Source: DATKSG01 sp035531775 (GTDB taxonomy: Bacteria; Actinomycetota; Acidimicrobiia; Acidimicrobiales; UBA8190). From it: a stretch of 38,440 nt of DNA. The position numbers were made by a program, and so were the translations under genes. Location: NCBI GenBank assembly GCA_035531775.1, contig DATKSG010000076.1, positions 1 through 38,440 on the forward strand. Direction: 5' to 3'. Shown one piece after another: positions 8,145 to 16,403 of this stretch. Positions within the stretch are counted from its first letter, which is position 1. Every line of letters begins with the position of its first letter. The notes under the pieces were generated by a model that ran no database searches, was not told the origin of the DNA, and worked only from the letters and a program-made list of their open reading frames with translations.

Positions 8145-8913
8145 CAAGGTCACCCCGCCGGGCGGCCAGGCCCCGCAGGTCACCGTCGTCGTCGGACCAC
8201 CGCTCGACGCGATCGAAGCCGGCGTTGGCCAAAACCGGAGCCAGAGCCCGGTCCTGTTCCCCACCCACCTCGATCAACAACCAGCCCCCCGGCCCGAGGC
8301 GCGATCCAGCCGCTTCCACCACCTGTCGTACCAGGTCCAGCCCGTCCTGACCGCCGTCGAGGGCGATGAGTGGCTCGTATCGCTGCACGTCGGCAGGCAG
8401 CAACCGGAGCTCGCCAGTCGGGACGTAGGGGGCCACCGCCGTGACCACGTCTAAACACCGCCCCCCGATGGGTTCGGCGAGGTCGCCCAGGTATACCGTG
8501 ACGCCATTGCGCCTGGCACACGAAGCGGCGACCGGGTCGATGTCGGCACCGATGACCGTGGCCCTCGGTGCGGCATGGCGCAGGGCGACAGCCACGGCAC
8601 CGGCGCCCGTGCACAGGTCGAGGGCCCGGCCCGATTGGGGAAGGACGGCCGCAGCCCGCACGGCCAACTCCTCGCTCTGGCGGCGTGGCACGTAGACACC
8701 GCGGTCGACCAGGACACGGCGCCCGGTGAAGAGAGTCCAGCCGGTGATCCAGGCCAGCGGCTCGCCCACCTCGCGCCTTCGCAACCATTGCTCGAGCGTG
8801 GCAGCGTCGGGCGCCGCCTCGATCATGACCCCCGCCTCCTCGTCGGCAGCGACGCATCCGGCCCGGGCTAGCCGCTCCACCAACAGCCCCGACGACCGGG
8901 AGGAGAGGTCCAC
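8131..8913 (-). CDS. HemK/PrmC-like protein N5-glutamine methyltransferase
   Basis: 260 residues from GTG 8913, ten bases after the stop of the upstream Lrp-type gene, with GAAGG just before the start. A short N-terminal helical part is followed by EPLAWITGWTLFTGRRVLVDRGVYVPRRQSE, matching the PrmC 'P-x-x-Y-I-x-G...F-G...v-x-x-x-V-x-x-P-R-x-x-S-E' block. ALDLCTGAGAVAVAL is the SAM motif I and VIGADIDPVAASCARRN is motif II. The place of the catalytic (N/D)PPY is AVAPYVPTGEL, so the Asn that holds the target glutamine amide is a Val. Several PrmC-related subfamilies have a degenerate motif here, so this may act on a different target. It is probably co-transcribed with the Lrp gene. PrmC's classical targets are release factors. 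Confidence 0.8.
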   Translation of the reverse strand: MDLSSRSSGLLVERLARAGCVAADEEAGVMIEAAPDAATLEQWLRRREVGEPLAWITGWTLFTGRRVLVDRGVYVPRRQSEELAVRAAAVLPQSGRALDLCTGAGAVAVALRHAAPRATVIGADIDPVAASCARRNGVTVYLGDLAEPIGGRCLDVVTAVAPYVPTGELRLLPADVQRYEPLIALDGGQDGLDLVRQVVEAAGSRLGPGGWLLIEVGGEQDRALAPVLANAGFDRVERWSDDDGDLRGLAARRGDLAPNP

Positions 8914-8923
8914 GCCTTCGGGG

Positions 8924-9403
8924 TCAGGCGCCGATGGCCGGCAGCATCCGGGCCCTGACCGGCGTGTCGAGCACAAGAGCGGTAGTGGTGCGGTTGATGC
9001 CGTGCACCTCCAGGACGCGATCGAGCACCTCGGCCAGGTGCGAGTTGTCCCTGGCCACCACCCGGCACAGCAAGTCGCCGCCACCGGTGGTCCGGTGCAC
9101 CTCCAGGACCTGGGGGATCGAGGCCAGGTGCCTGGTCACGTCGGTGCTGCGTCCCTGGGCGATCTGCAACGTGACGTAGGCGGCCACGTGGTAGCCGACC
9201 TTGGTCAGGTCCACCTCGGGGCCAAAGCCGGCGATGACCCCGGTGTCGAGCAGCTTGTCGAGCCTCGCCTGCGCCGTGTTGCGGGCGATCCCGAGCCGCC
9301 GCGACAGCTCTAGGACCCCGAGGCGGGGAGCGGCGGCCAGCTCGGAGATGAGGCGCTTGTCCAACTGGTCCAGGGCCACCCCGTGTTCCACAGATTGTCG
9401 CAT
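8924..9403 (-). CDS. Lrp/AsnC-family transcriptional regulator, next to hpd
   Basis: 159 residues from ATG 9403. The N-terminal winged helix-turn-helix is LDQLDKRLISELAAAPRLGVLELSRRLGIARNTAQARLDKLLDTGVI, the classic Lrp pattern with D-x-x-D at the start. The C-terminal RAM (ligand-sensing, oligomerisation) domain has VTLQIAQGR and the TTGGGDLLCRVVARD stretch. Its divergent neighbour is hpd, so it probably controls tyrosine degradation and itself. No Shine-Dalgarno precedes the ATG. Instead a TAATAT box lies eight bases upstream, suggesting a leaderless transcript. Downstream it is followed at ten bases by the HemK-like gene. Confidence 0.88.
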   Translation of the reverse strand: MRQSVEHGVALDQLDKRLISELAAAPRLGVLELSRRLGIARNTAQARLDKLLDTGVIAGFGPEVDLTKVGYHVAAYVTLQIAQGRSTDVTRHLASIPQVLEVHRTTGGGDLLCRVVARDNSHLAEVLDRVLEVHGINRTTTALVLDTPVRARMLPAIGA

Positions 9404-9406
9404 AAT

Positions 9407-9420
9407 CAGCAATATTACTG
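9407..9420. promoter_or_regulatory. Candidate Lrp operator overlapping a leaderless -10 box
   Basis: The 14-mer CAGCAATATTACTG is a palindrome (CAG-N-AATATT-N-CTG) with a single non-pairing position. It covers the minus-strand -10 box TAATAT (9412-9417), which ends eight bases before the regulator's ATG at 9403. Position and symmetry fit autoregulation by the Lrp-type protein and possibly co-control of hpd. Binding itself is inference. Confidence 0.5.
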
Positions 9421-9485
9421 AATAGTCTGCTCAATATCCGCTCTAGTTGTTGACCTGAGGAAGCCGGAACAGCTCCACTGATGAC

Positions 9486-10616
9486 ATGACCACGATGACG
9501 GCCGCCACCACGGCCCCGCAAGCGACCCCGGCTGAGCTCCTCGACGGCTGGGACCACCTCGAGCTCTGGGTGGGCAACGCCCGGGCCATGGCCCAGTTGC
9601 TCATATCGGGCTTCGGTTTCCGCTGCACCGGCTACGCCGGGCCCGAGACGGGCATCATGGGGCGGGCCAGCTACCTCCTCGAACAGGGGGAGATCCGTTT
9701 CCTCGTCACCGCCGGCCTTGGGCCCGACTCCGAAGTGACGGCCCACGTGCGGCGCCACGGCGACGGCGTGCGCAGCGTGGCCCTGGCCACTCGCCACGTC
9801 GACGCCGCCTTCGACTTCGCCCTGGCCCATGGCGCCCAGTCGGCATCCGCGCCCGCCGACCAGGACGACGAACACGGCTCGGTGCGACGCGCCGCGCTAT
9901 GCAGCTACGGCAGCACCGAGCTCTGTTTCGTAGACCGCGCCGGTTACGGCGGGAATTTCGGGCCCGGTTTCGCCGCCGACGGCCTCCCCGCGGCCACCAC
10001 CGGCTCCCCGGTCGGATTGGAGGCCCTCGACCACGTGGTGGGCAACGTAGAGCAGGGCCGCCTCGACGACTGGGTGCGCTGGCACGAGGTTGTGCTCGGC
10101 TTCACCGAGATGCGTCACTTCGACGCGGATCAGATCTCCACCGAGTTCTCGGCCCTGCGGTCGACGGTCATGTGGAACGGCCGGCAGATCGTGCTCCCGC
10201 TCAACGAGCCGGCTGAAGGCCGGCGCAAGAGCCAGATCCAGGAGTTCCTCGACGCCTATACGGAGCCGGGCGTCCAGCACCTCGCTCTGCGCACACCCGA
10301 CATCGTCACGGCAGTGGACGAGCTGCAGTCCCGGGGGATCCGCTTCCTCACCCCTCCTCCCTCGTACTACGACGACGCCCGGCGGCGCTGCGGCGACATC
10401 GACGTGCCCTGGGCCGAGCTGGCCCGCTTGGGGATCCTGGTGGATGTGGACGCCGGTGGATACCTCCTGCAGGTGTTCACCGAGACCGTCGGCGACCGCC
10501 CGACGCTGTTCTTCGAGGTGATCCAACGCCACGGCGCCACCGGCTTCGGCGACGGCAACTTCAAGGCCCTTTTCGAGGCCATCGAGCGCGAGCAGGCGCG
10601 ACGAGGCAACCTGTAA
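9486..10616 (+). CDS. hpd: 4-hydroxyphenylpyruvate dioxygenase
   Basis: 376 residues from ATG 9486. It converts 4-hydroxyphenylpyruvate and O2 to homogentisate and CO2 with Fe(II). Two VOC-type halves are visible. The three iron ligands fall where expected in the C-terminal half: His 183 in LDHVVGNV, His 265 in GVQHLALRT and Glu 344 in LFFEVIQRHG. Other family marks are FGDGNFKALFEAIEREQ at the C-terminus and DQISTEFSALRSTVM before the second ligand. The length matches bacterial HPPD (about 360-400). A GAGGAAG sits about 20 bases before the start, too far to be a good ribosome site, so the start could be slightly off. Followed 40 bases later by hmgA on the same strand, the next step of the pathway. 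Confidence 0.96.
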   Translation: MTTMTAATTAPQATPAELLDGWDHLELWVGNARAMAQLLISGFGFRCTGYAGPETGIMGRASYLLEQGEIRFLVTAGLGPDSEVTAHVRRHGDGVRSVALATRHVDAAFDFALAHGAQSASAPADQDDEHGSVRRAALCSYGSTELCFVDRAGYGGNFGPGFAADGLPAATTGSPVGLEALDHVVGNVEQGRLDDWVRWHEVVLGFTEMRHFDADQISTEFSALRSTVMWNGRQIVLPLNEPAEGRRKSQIQEFLDAYTEPGVQHLALRTPDIVTAVDELQSRGIRFLTPPPSYYDDARRRCGDIDVPWAELARLGILVDVDAGGYLLQVFTETVGDRPTLFFEVIQRHGATGFGDGNFKALFEAIEREQARRGNL

Positions 10617-10656
10617 GGCAACGGCGGCACCGTCGCCCGTCGCCAGAGGGGGCTTC

Positions 10657-11826
10657 GTGGCGCACTACCAACGCATCGGAGACGTCCCGGCCAAGCGCCA
10701 CACCGTCCACCGCACCGGTGACGGCGAGCGCCTGGCTGAGGAGCTAATGGGCCAGCTCGGCTTCTCCGGGGTGTCGTCGTTGCTGTATCACCGCCACTCC
10801 CCGAGCGCCCTGCTCTCGGCGGCGGAGGAACCATGTCGCCGGGACGAGCCGCAGCCCAATGCCGCCGCCGCGCCCTACCACCTGCGCTCGGATCGCCTGA
10901 GCCCGGGTGCCGATGCGGTGACCGGCCGCCACGTCCTCATGGGCAACGACGACGTGACCATCTGCTTCGTGCGCAGCACCGGGACGAGCCCGCTCTATCG
11001 CAACGCCGCCGGGGACGAGCTCTTCTTCGTCCAGGGCGGCCGGGCCCGGCACCGGTCGGTCTTCGGCACGTTGGAGGTGGGCCCGGGCGACTACGTGGTG
11101 GTGCCCGCCTCCACCACTCAGCGGTGGGAAGTGGACCCGGGGCCGCCCTTCGAGGCGCTGGTGCTCGAGGCGGGCGGCCATATCGGCGTGCCGGCCCGCT
11201 ACCTCGGTCCCACCGGCCAGCACCTCGAAGGGGCCCCCTACTGCGAGCGCGACCTGCGCCCGCCGGTCGGGCCGCTACTCGAGGAAACCACCGGAGTCGA
11301 GGTCCTGGTGCGCCACCGCGGAGGCTGGGCCCGGCACACCTACGCCCATCACCCCTTCGACGTGGTCGGCTGGGACGGGTGCGTGTACCCCTTTGCCTTC
11401 GCCATCACCGACTTCGAGCCGATCGTCGGGCGCATCCACCAGCCCCCGCCGGTGCACCAGACCTTCGCCGGGCCCGGCTTCGTCGTGTGCAGCTTCGTCC
11501 CGAGGCCACTGGACTTCGACCCCTCAGCTGTGCCCATCCCCTACCACCATGCCAATACCGACAGCGACGAAGTGCTGTTCTACGTGTCCGGCGAATTCTC
11601 GAGCCGGCGAGGGGCCGGCATCGAAGCCGGCTCCATCACCGTGCACCCCTCGGGCTTCATCCACGGGCCCCAGCCCGGCGCCGTCGAAGGCGCCCTCGGC
11701 CTGGCCCGCACCGACGAGACGGCGGTGATGATCGACACCTTCCGGCCTCTGGGCATCACCGCCGGCGCCATGGCGTTGGCTGATCCGCACTACCTCACCA
11801 GCTGGACCGACCCCGGGACTCCCTAG
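10657..11826 (+). CDS. hmgA: Homogentisate 1,2-dioxygenase
   Basis: 389 residues from GTG 10657, preceded by AGAGGGGG at a good distance. It opens the aromatic ring of homogentisate to maleylacetoacetate using Fe(II). The cupin-like N-terminal half carries DELFFVQGGRARHRSVFGTLEVGPGDYVVVP. The C-terminal half has IPYHHANTDSDEVLFYVSGEF, with the His and Glu ligands, and ITVHPSGFIHGPQPG, with the third ligand His in the HGPQPG motif typical of this family. It is shorter than the human or Pseudomonas enzyme (about 430-445) but matches the compact bacterial forms. It sits in an operon with hpd. Its stop codon overlaps that of the converging phhA by two bases. Confidence 0.94.
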   Translation: MAHYQRIGDVPAKRHTVHRTGDGERLAEELMGQLGFSGVSSLLYHRHSPSALLSAAEEPCRRDEPQPNAAAAPYHLRSDRLSPGADAVTGRHVLMGNDDVTICFVRSTGTSPLYRNAAGDELFFVQGGRARHRSVFGTLEVGPGDYVVVPASTTQRWEVDPGPPFEALVLEAGGHIGVPARYLGPTGQHLEGAPYCERDLRPPVGPLLEETTGVEVLVRHRGGWARHTYAHHPFDVVGWDGCVYPFAFAITDFEPIVGRIHQPPPVHQTFAGPGFVVCSFVPRPLDFDPSAVPIPYHHANTDSDEVLFYVSGEFSSRRGAGIEAGSITVHPSGFIHGPQPGAVEGALGLARTDETAVMIDTFRPLGITAGAMALADPHYLTSWTDPGTP

Positions 11827-12680
11827 CGGGCGCACCCGGCCACCAGCCGTCCGTAGGCGTCGTCGTCGTAGCCGTCGAAGAAGCCGGTCAGCTCGTCCAC
11901 CATCTGGTCGACCGCCGGCGCCTCGAACAGCACCGGTTGGTAGTGGGTGATGTCGTAGTCGAAGGTGCCCATGTCGGCCAGCGACCATGGGAGCAGCCGG
12001 GCTCGCCAGAAGGCGTCGATCTCCCCGTAGGACGAGAGCAGCCCGGCGCCGTAGGCCTTCAACTCACCGTCCTCGCGCACCACGCCGAACTCCAAGGTGA
12101 ACCAGAAGACCCGGCTGAAGAATTCGTGCGCCTCGTCGGTCTCGGCGCGCAGCGAGGCATGTCCGGCTGCCTGGTAGAGGCTGGCGAATTGGTCACCGGC
12201 CAGCATGTTGGCATGCCCGATGATCTCGTGGACTATGTCGGGCTCCGGTGTGTAGAACGGCACGGAGTGGTGACGGATGTACTGCGTCGAGCAGAAGATC
12301 CGCTCGGCCAGCGACCCGTAGAACTGCCGGGTGGGCACCAGCCCGGGCACCGGGGCGATGCCGAACCCGGTCAGGTCCCGCAGCCGCTCGTCGACCTCGC
12401 TGAGCTGCGGCACGCGGTCCGACGGCAGCACCAGGCGCTCGCAGGCGTCAAGGTAGGCCCGACAGCCATATCGGCGGTGCTTCACCGCCAACTGCCGCGA
12501 CACCACCTGCCAGACCTCGTCCTCCTCGGGCGAGTACTGCACGTCGGCGATGGGCCCGCCGGGCCGATACGCGTGCCCGGCTTCGGCGATGGCGGCGCGC
12601 CGGGCCCGGTAGGCGGGGTCGCTCACCCCAGGGTGGTCGGCGGGGAGCTCCAGTTGCCGGGGGGTGCCGACCAGGGCCAT
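11823..12680 (-). CDS. phhA: Phenylalanine 4-monooxygenase (biopterin-dependent aromatic amino acid hydroxylase)
   Basis: 285 residues from ATG 12680, which has GGGGGA about ten bases upstream; a TTG at 12728 is an alternative. It hydroxylates phenylalanine to tyrosine with tetrahydropterin and O2. The iron site is visible as PDIVHEIIGHANML (two His) and LEFGVVRE (Glu). The flanking TQYIRHHSVPFYTPEPD and GFGIAPVPGLVPTRQFYGSLAERIF stretches are standard for bacterial phenylalanine hydroxylases of this size (about 260-300). It converges on hmgA with overlapping stop codons and is divergent from a second Lrp-type regulator. No pterin carbinolamine dehydratase (phhB) is in the window. Confidence 0.93.
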   Translation of the reverse strand: MALVGTPRQLELPADHPGVSDPAYRARRAAIAEAGHAYRPGGPIADVQYSPEEDEVWQVVSRQLAVKHRRYGCRAYLDACERLVLPSDRVPQLSEVDERLRDLTGFGIAPVPGLVPTRQFYGSLAERIFCSTQYIRHHSVPFYTPEPDIVHEIIGHANMLAGDQFASLYQAAGHASLRAETDEAHEFFSRVFWFTLEFGVVREDGELKAYGAGLLSSYGEIDAFWRARLLPWSLADMGTFDYDITHYQPVLFEAPAVDQMVDELTGFFDGYDDDAYGRLVAGCAR

Positions 12681-12763
12681 GACCGAAGTGTCCCCCACCG
12701 CCGCCAAACGTGCAGTGATTCTCGTCAATCTCAGACGTTCCGTCAGATCTTGGCGATATCCGG

Positions 12764-12769
12764 TACAAT
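12764..12769 (+). promoter_or_regulatory. -10 box of a leaderless promoter for the second Lrp gene
   Basis: TACAAT lies nine bases before the ATG at 12779, and no ribosome site fits between. This spacing puts the expected transcription start within a base or two of the ATG. An imperfect dyad CAGACG-TTC-CGTCAG at 12732-12746 upstream could be an operator between phhA and this gene. Confidence 0.55.
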
Positions 12770-12778
12770 TCGTCTGCC

Positions 12779-13249
12779 ATGAGCCCGGCCCTCGACGACA
12801 CCGACCGGCGCCTGCTCGACGCCCTGGTGGCCGATGGCCGCATATCGGTCAACGAGCTGGCCCGGGCCACGTCGGTGTCACGGGCCACCGCCTATGCCCG
12901 CCTGGAGCGGCTCCAGAGCGAGGGGGTCATCAGCGGTTTCAGCGCCCAGGTCGACCCGGCCGCCCTCGGCTACGCGATCACCGCGCTGGTCCTCGTGAAC
13001 GTGGAGCAGGGCGACTGGGCCGACGTCCGCGTCCAGCTGGTGGCACTGCCCGGATTCGAGTACCTGGCCGTGACCAGCGGCGGCTTCGACTTCCTGGTCC
13101 TGGTGCGGGTGAGTGACATAGCCGAGCTGCGCGACGTCGTGCTGCACCGCTTGCACCGCATGGCGGCGGTGAAGAGCACCCAGACGGTGTTCGTCCTCGA
13201 CGAGGAGCGCCGGCCCCTGGCCGCCAGCCCGGCGCAGCGGCCGGCCTGA
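12779..13249 (+). CDS. Lrp/AsnC-family regulator, between phhA and the FAH-family gene
   Basis: 156 residues from ATG 12779. The winged helix-turn-helix is LDDTDRRLLDALVADGRISVNELARATSVSRATAYARLERLQSEGVISGF. The RAM domain follows with ITALVLVNVEQGDW, VTSGGFDFLVLVRVSD and STQTVFVLDE. It lies between the divergent phhA and the FAH-family gene, whose ATG follows its stop by a single base, so the pair is one operon. A likely role is sensing an aromatic amino acid and controlling phhA and the downstream hydrolase. The tail is Ala/Pro-rich. It differs enough from the regulator at 8924 to be a separate specificity rather than a recent duplicate. Confidence 0.9.
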   Translation: MSPALDDTDRRLLDALVADGRISVNELARATSVSRATAYARLERLQSEGVISGFSAQVDPAALGYAITALVLVNVEQGDWADVRVQLVALPGFEYLAVTSGGFDFLVLVRVSDIAELRDVVLHRLHRMAAVKSTQTVFVLDEERRPLAASPAQRPA

Positions 13250-13250
13250 C

Positions 13251-14180
13251 ATGCGGTGGTGCACCTATGCGAGCAGCGACGGGACCGACCGCCTGGGCCT
13301 GGTCGAGGGCACCCGGGTCCTGGGCCTCGAAGCCGGCGTGCGGCTCGTGGACCTGCTCGGTGACGACGGGGATCGCCTGCGGACAACAGCCGCTTCGGCT
13401 CGCACCCGGCCGGCCGAGGAGCTGGAAATGGATGGGCTGATGCTTCGGGCGCCTATTGCGGTGCCTCCCTCGGTCCGCGACTTCCTGTCGTTCGAGGGCC
13501 ACATCCGCAACACCCGGGGCGATCCCGTGGATCCGGGCTGGTACGAGCAGCCTGTCTTCTACTTCTCCAACCCGGCCGGGGTGATCGGGCCCCACGACGA
13601 CGTGGCCATCGCCCCGGGCTCGAGCGAATGGGACTACGAGCTCGAGGTGGCCGCCGTGGTGGGTCGGCCCGGATCGGACCTAACCGCCGACGAGGCCGAG
13701 AGTCACATCGCCGGCTACATGGTCATGTGCGATTTCTCAGCCCGCGACCTGCAGCGCCGCGAGATGGCCCAGGGGCTCGGCCCGGCCAAGGGCAAGGACT
13801 CGGCCACCTCCTTCGGGCCGGTGATGGTCACCCCCGACGAGCTCGAGCCCAGGCGCTCACGACGGGCTTTCGACCTCGCCATGGACGTGTCGGTCAACGG
13901 GCGCCACGCCGGCGGCGGGTCGCTCGACGACCTCTACTGGAGCTTCGGCGACATGGTGGCCTACGCCAGCCGCGGCACCACCGTGCGCCCCGGCGACATC
14001 ATCGGATCGGGCACGGTCGGCACCGGCTGCATCCTCGAGCACCGGCGCCTCGGGCGCGACGTGGGCTGGTTGTCGCCCGGCGACGTGGTCGAGCTCGAGG
14101 TCGAGTTGATCGGCACGTTGCGTCACCGGGTCAGAGCCGGCCGCCCCGCGGTCGCGCTGCGACCACCCCGCACCTCGTAA
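13251..14180 (+). CDS. Fumarylacetoacetate hydrolase-family protein
   Basis: 309 residues from ATG 13251, one base after the Lrp-type stop. It shows the FAH C-terminal catalytic fold: SSEWDYELEVAAVVG supplies the Glu metal ligands, GYMVMCDFSARDLQRREM is the conserved block with the metal Asp, and GKDSATSFGPVMVTPDEL follows. GDIIGSGTVGTGC is the family glycine-rich loop. In context the likely job is the final step of homogentisate degradation, fumarylacetoacetate to fumarate and acetoacetate. The FAH superfamily also contains isomerases and acylpyruvases, so the specific gene name is withheld. The length is that of the short bacterial FAHD-type proteins rather than the 420-residue FAH. Confidence 0.88.
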   Translation: MRWCTYASSDGTDRLGLVEGTRVLGLEAGVRLVDLLGDDGDRLRTTAASARTRPAEELEMDGLMLRAPIAVPPSVRDFLSFEGHIRNTRGDPVDPGWYEQPVFYFSNPAGVIGPHDDVAIAPGSSEWDYELEVAAVVGRPGSDLTADEAESHIAGYMVMCDFSARDLQRREMAQGLGPAKGKDSATSFGPVMVTPDELEPRRSRRAFDLAMDVSVNGRHAGGGSLDDLYWSFGDMVAYASRGTTVRPGDIIGSGTVGTGCILEHRRLGRDVGWLSPGDVVELEVELIGTLRHRVRAGRPAVALRPPRTS

Positions 14181-14183
14181 GCG

Positions 14184-15197
14184 TCACCGTTCCCCGGTCA
14201 CAGCGGCCCCCGGATCCGCCAAGGGCGTGGGGAAGTACCGGTGGTGGTGGCGTCCGGTCACCTCGTACACCGCTGTCCCCCGCCGGCCATCGTCGGCCTC
14301 CACCGCCATTAGGTGCTGGCCTCCCCCGTAGAACGGCCCGTAAGGAGCACACCACGAACCGGTGCCGTGGAGGCGAATACCGCGCCCGTCGGCCAGCGAG
14401 AACTCCACCTCTCCGGCCAGGCCCGTCACCTCGTCGCCCGTGGTGCCGAAAGCGACGGGCTCTCCTCCGGCGCCGGTCCAGTGCAGGTCGTGGCGGAACG
14501 CCACCACCGGCACCGGGGCCCCACCTCCGGCCGGCGCCCAGCAGCCGTCGGTGAACACCGGTGCGCCGTCGGCCAACTCCCAATGCCATACGCCGAGCAT
14601 CCCGTCGGGTAGTTGCACGGCCAGCCACATCCATAGGGGGATGCGGGCGTGGTGGCGCACGCCCCACGAGTGGTCGCGCTGGCCCATCCAGTGGTCCACC
14701 TCGAACTCCGCGTCGCCGCGTCGGTAGGAACCGCTGAAGGTCCCCGACTGGATCATGTGGCTCTGGTCCCACAACAGCGACCCGTCCTCATGGCGGAGCC
14801 GTCCACGGCGCAACCCGTAGGGGGCCGTGCGCGCCTCGAAGCGCAAGTGGGCCGAGAACCCGCTCGACTCCTCCACGTCCACCCGGAGGCGCCGGTACGG
14901 CTCCTCCACCTCGACGGTCACCGGGCCCACCGTGGTGCGCTGCGGGTCACCGTCGGCGGGGCGCTGGTGGTAGAGAAACAGCCGCTCCCCTCCCACCCGG
15001 CCCAGGACCAGCGCGTCAAGCATCCGTCGAGCCGGATAGGTGGCCATGGCCACGATGACCACGTCGGTGTCGGCCTCGGGGCCGTGGGCGACGAAGAAGT
15101 AGCTCTCGCGCCAGTGCTCGTGCTCGATGCCCACCACCGACAACGGCTCGGGGATTTGGTGGACGAAGCGCTCGTCGTCCGGGCTCAGCTCGACCAC
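14184..15197 (-). CDS. CrtC/AttH-like (DUF7064/7065-type) protein of unknown role
   Basis: 337 residues from GTG 15197, with GAAGGG nine bases upstream and 13 bases after the stop of the kinase-like gene, so it is the second gene of a two-gene operon. The sequence is rich in beta strands and Trp/His: GQRDHSWGVRHHARIPLWMWLAVQLPDGMLGVWHWELADG, and GTGSWCAPYGPFYGGGQHLM near the end. This pattern resembles the lipocalin-like double domain of carotenoid hydratase CrtC and AttH proteins, seen in many actinobacterial DUF7064/7065 proteins next to phosphotransferases. No signal peptide is seen, so it is probably cytoplasmic. A hydrophobic ligand or substrate is plausible but unproven. Confidence 0.65.
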   Translation of the reverse strand: MVELSPDDERFVHQIPEPLSVVGIEHEHWRESYFFVAHGPEADTDVVIVAMATYPARRMLDALVLGRVGGERLFLYHQRPADGDPQRTTVGPVTVEVEEPYRRLRVDVEESSGFSAHLRFEARTAPYGLRRGRLRHEDGSLLWDQSHMIQSGTFSGSYRRGDAEFEVDHWMGQRDHSWGVRHHARIPLWMWLAVQLPDGMLGVWHWELADGAPVFTDGCWAPAGGGAPVPVVAFRHDLHWTGAGGEPVAFGTTGDEVTGLAGEVEFSLADGRGIRLHGTGSWCAPYGPFYGGGQHLMAVEADDGRRGTAVYEVTGRHHHRYFPTPLADPGAAVTGER

Positions 15198-15210
15198 GAC
15201 ACCACGCCCT

Positions 15211-16293
15211 TCAGCTGAGCCCGAGCAGCGACTCGGACTCGAGGTCAAGGATGTGATCGGCGTGGCGCCGGGCCATGGTCAGAAACATCTCGTCTCCCCG
15301 GCTGGTGCGAGCCACCATCATCGACGCCGCCACAGCCATGAGATATCCGGCGTACCCGTACCGGCGGTAGTCGTCGAGCAGTGCGTTGTAGCTGTAGCCC
15401 GACACCCCCTCGCCCACCAGGCGCTGGTGGTAGTAGTGCAGAAGCTCGTCCTCGCACATGCGCCTGGTTTCGACCTCCATGGAGCCACCCAGGAAGTACG
15501 ACACGTCGAGCGCCCCTGGGCCGAGGATCACGGTCTGCCAGTCCACGATGGCCACGGTGTCGGCTCCGAAGAGGAGGTTGTCCACGCGGTAGTCGGCGTG
15601 CTGCACGGTCCGAGGGCCGGGTTGGATGCGCAGGTACGACCCGACACGGGGGAAGAAGCGCTCGCCCACCTCGATCACGTACTCGTCAAGGGCCGGTCCG
15701 TAGCGCTGGACGAAGCCGTCGAAGAGCTCCGGAAGCAGCTGCTCCAAGGTGGCCGTGCTGGGCTCGTCCCGGCGGTGCAGCCACGACAGGCGCTCGAGGA
15801 GGCGGTCTCCCCAGTGCGGCGCATGCACGGCGGCCAGTTCGCCCAGGGCCCGGGCCGCCTCGTCGGTGGTGCAGCCGGCCATCTGGTCACCGGGACGGGC
15901 CGGGGCCAGGTCCTCCAGGATCAACACGAACCGGCCGGTGGGCGGGTCCACCTGGCCGTGGTGACACGCCGGGATGCGCGCCGGCAGCCCGGAAGCCAAC
16001 TCCTGGTAGAAGCGCACCTCGACTTCCGCAGTCCGCATGGCCACACCGGTGCTGCGGCTGGCCTCGTCGGCGGCAGTGAACTTTCCGACCACGCTGGGCA
16101 CGACGCCGGGCCCCTCGGCATCGAGATGAAGCCTGAAGCGCACGCTGTCGCCCATCTGGCCCGTGCCCACCGGCTCGACATCGAAGCCCACCAGCTTGGC
16201 TTTGCCGATCGCACCGGCCCGGCCCAGCACCTCGCCGAGCCAGGGGGCGTCCACGTCCTCGGGGCGCCACACCGGCCGCGCCTGGGACGACAT
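15211..16293 (-). CDS. APH/ecdysteroid-kinase-like phosphotransferase
   Basis: 360 residues from ATG 16293. The kinase fold is recognisable by VVPSVVGKFTA (ATP-binding Lys), EVEVRFYQELASGLPARIPACHHG (the alphaC Glu segment), FVLILEDLAPARPGDQ (hinge), TVQHADYRVDNLLFG (catalytic H-x-D-x(4)-N loop) and VAIVDWQTVILGPGALDVSYFLGG (metal-binding Asp and following helix). The pattern fits the DUF1679/EcKinase-like branch of the aminoglycoside phosphotransferase superfamily, which phosphorylates small molecules rather than proteins. It is the first gene of an operon with the CrtC-like gene. It is divergent from the exported ceramidase-like gene across about 110 bases, suggesting a shared control region. 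The substrate is unknown. Confidence 0.85.
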   Translation of the reverse strand: MSSQARPVWRPEDVDAPWLGEVLGRAGAIGKAKLVGFDVEPVGTGQMGDSVRFRLHLDAEGPGVVPSVVGKFTAADEASRSTGVAMRTAEVEVRFYQELASGLPARIPACHHGQVDPPTGRFVLILEDLAPARPGDQMAGCTTDEAARALGELAAVHAPHWGDRLLERLSWLHRRDEPSTATLEQLLPELFDGFVQRYGPALDEYVIEVGERFFPRVGSYLRIQPGPRTVQHADYRVDNLLFGADTVAIVDWQTVILGPGALDVSYFLGGSMEVETRRMCEDELLHYYHQRLVGEGVSGYSYNALLDDYRRYGYAGYLMAVAASMMVARTSRGDEMFLTMARRHADHILDLESESLLGLS

Positions 16294-16403
16294 GGGTCTC
16301 GACAGTAGACGAGCAAGGCGCCGAGACCTTGCCGCGCCGGCGGTCACGCCCTAGATTTCGCCCTGCTCCGGGCGTCAGGCGGATGGCCCGGTGGGGAGGA
16401 CTC

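Noticed and set aside
6272..8350. A 692-codon frame overlapping the MFS gene
   Set aside because: Composition dominated by Arg, His, Pro and Gly; the overlapping frame shows an unmistakable MFS protein.
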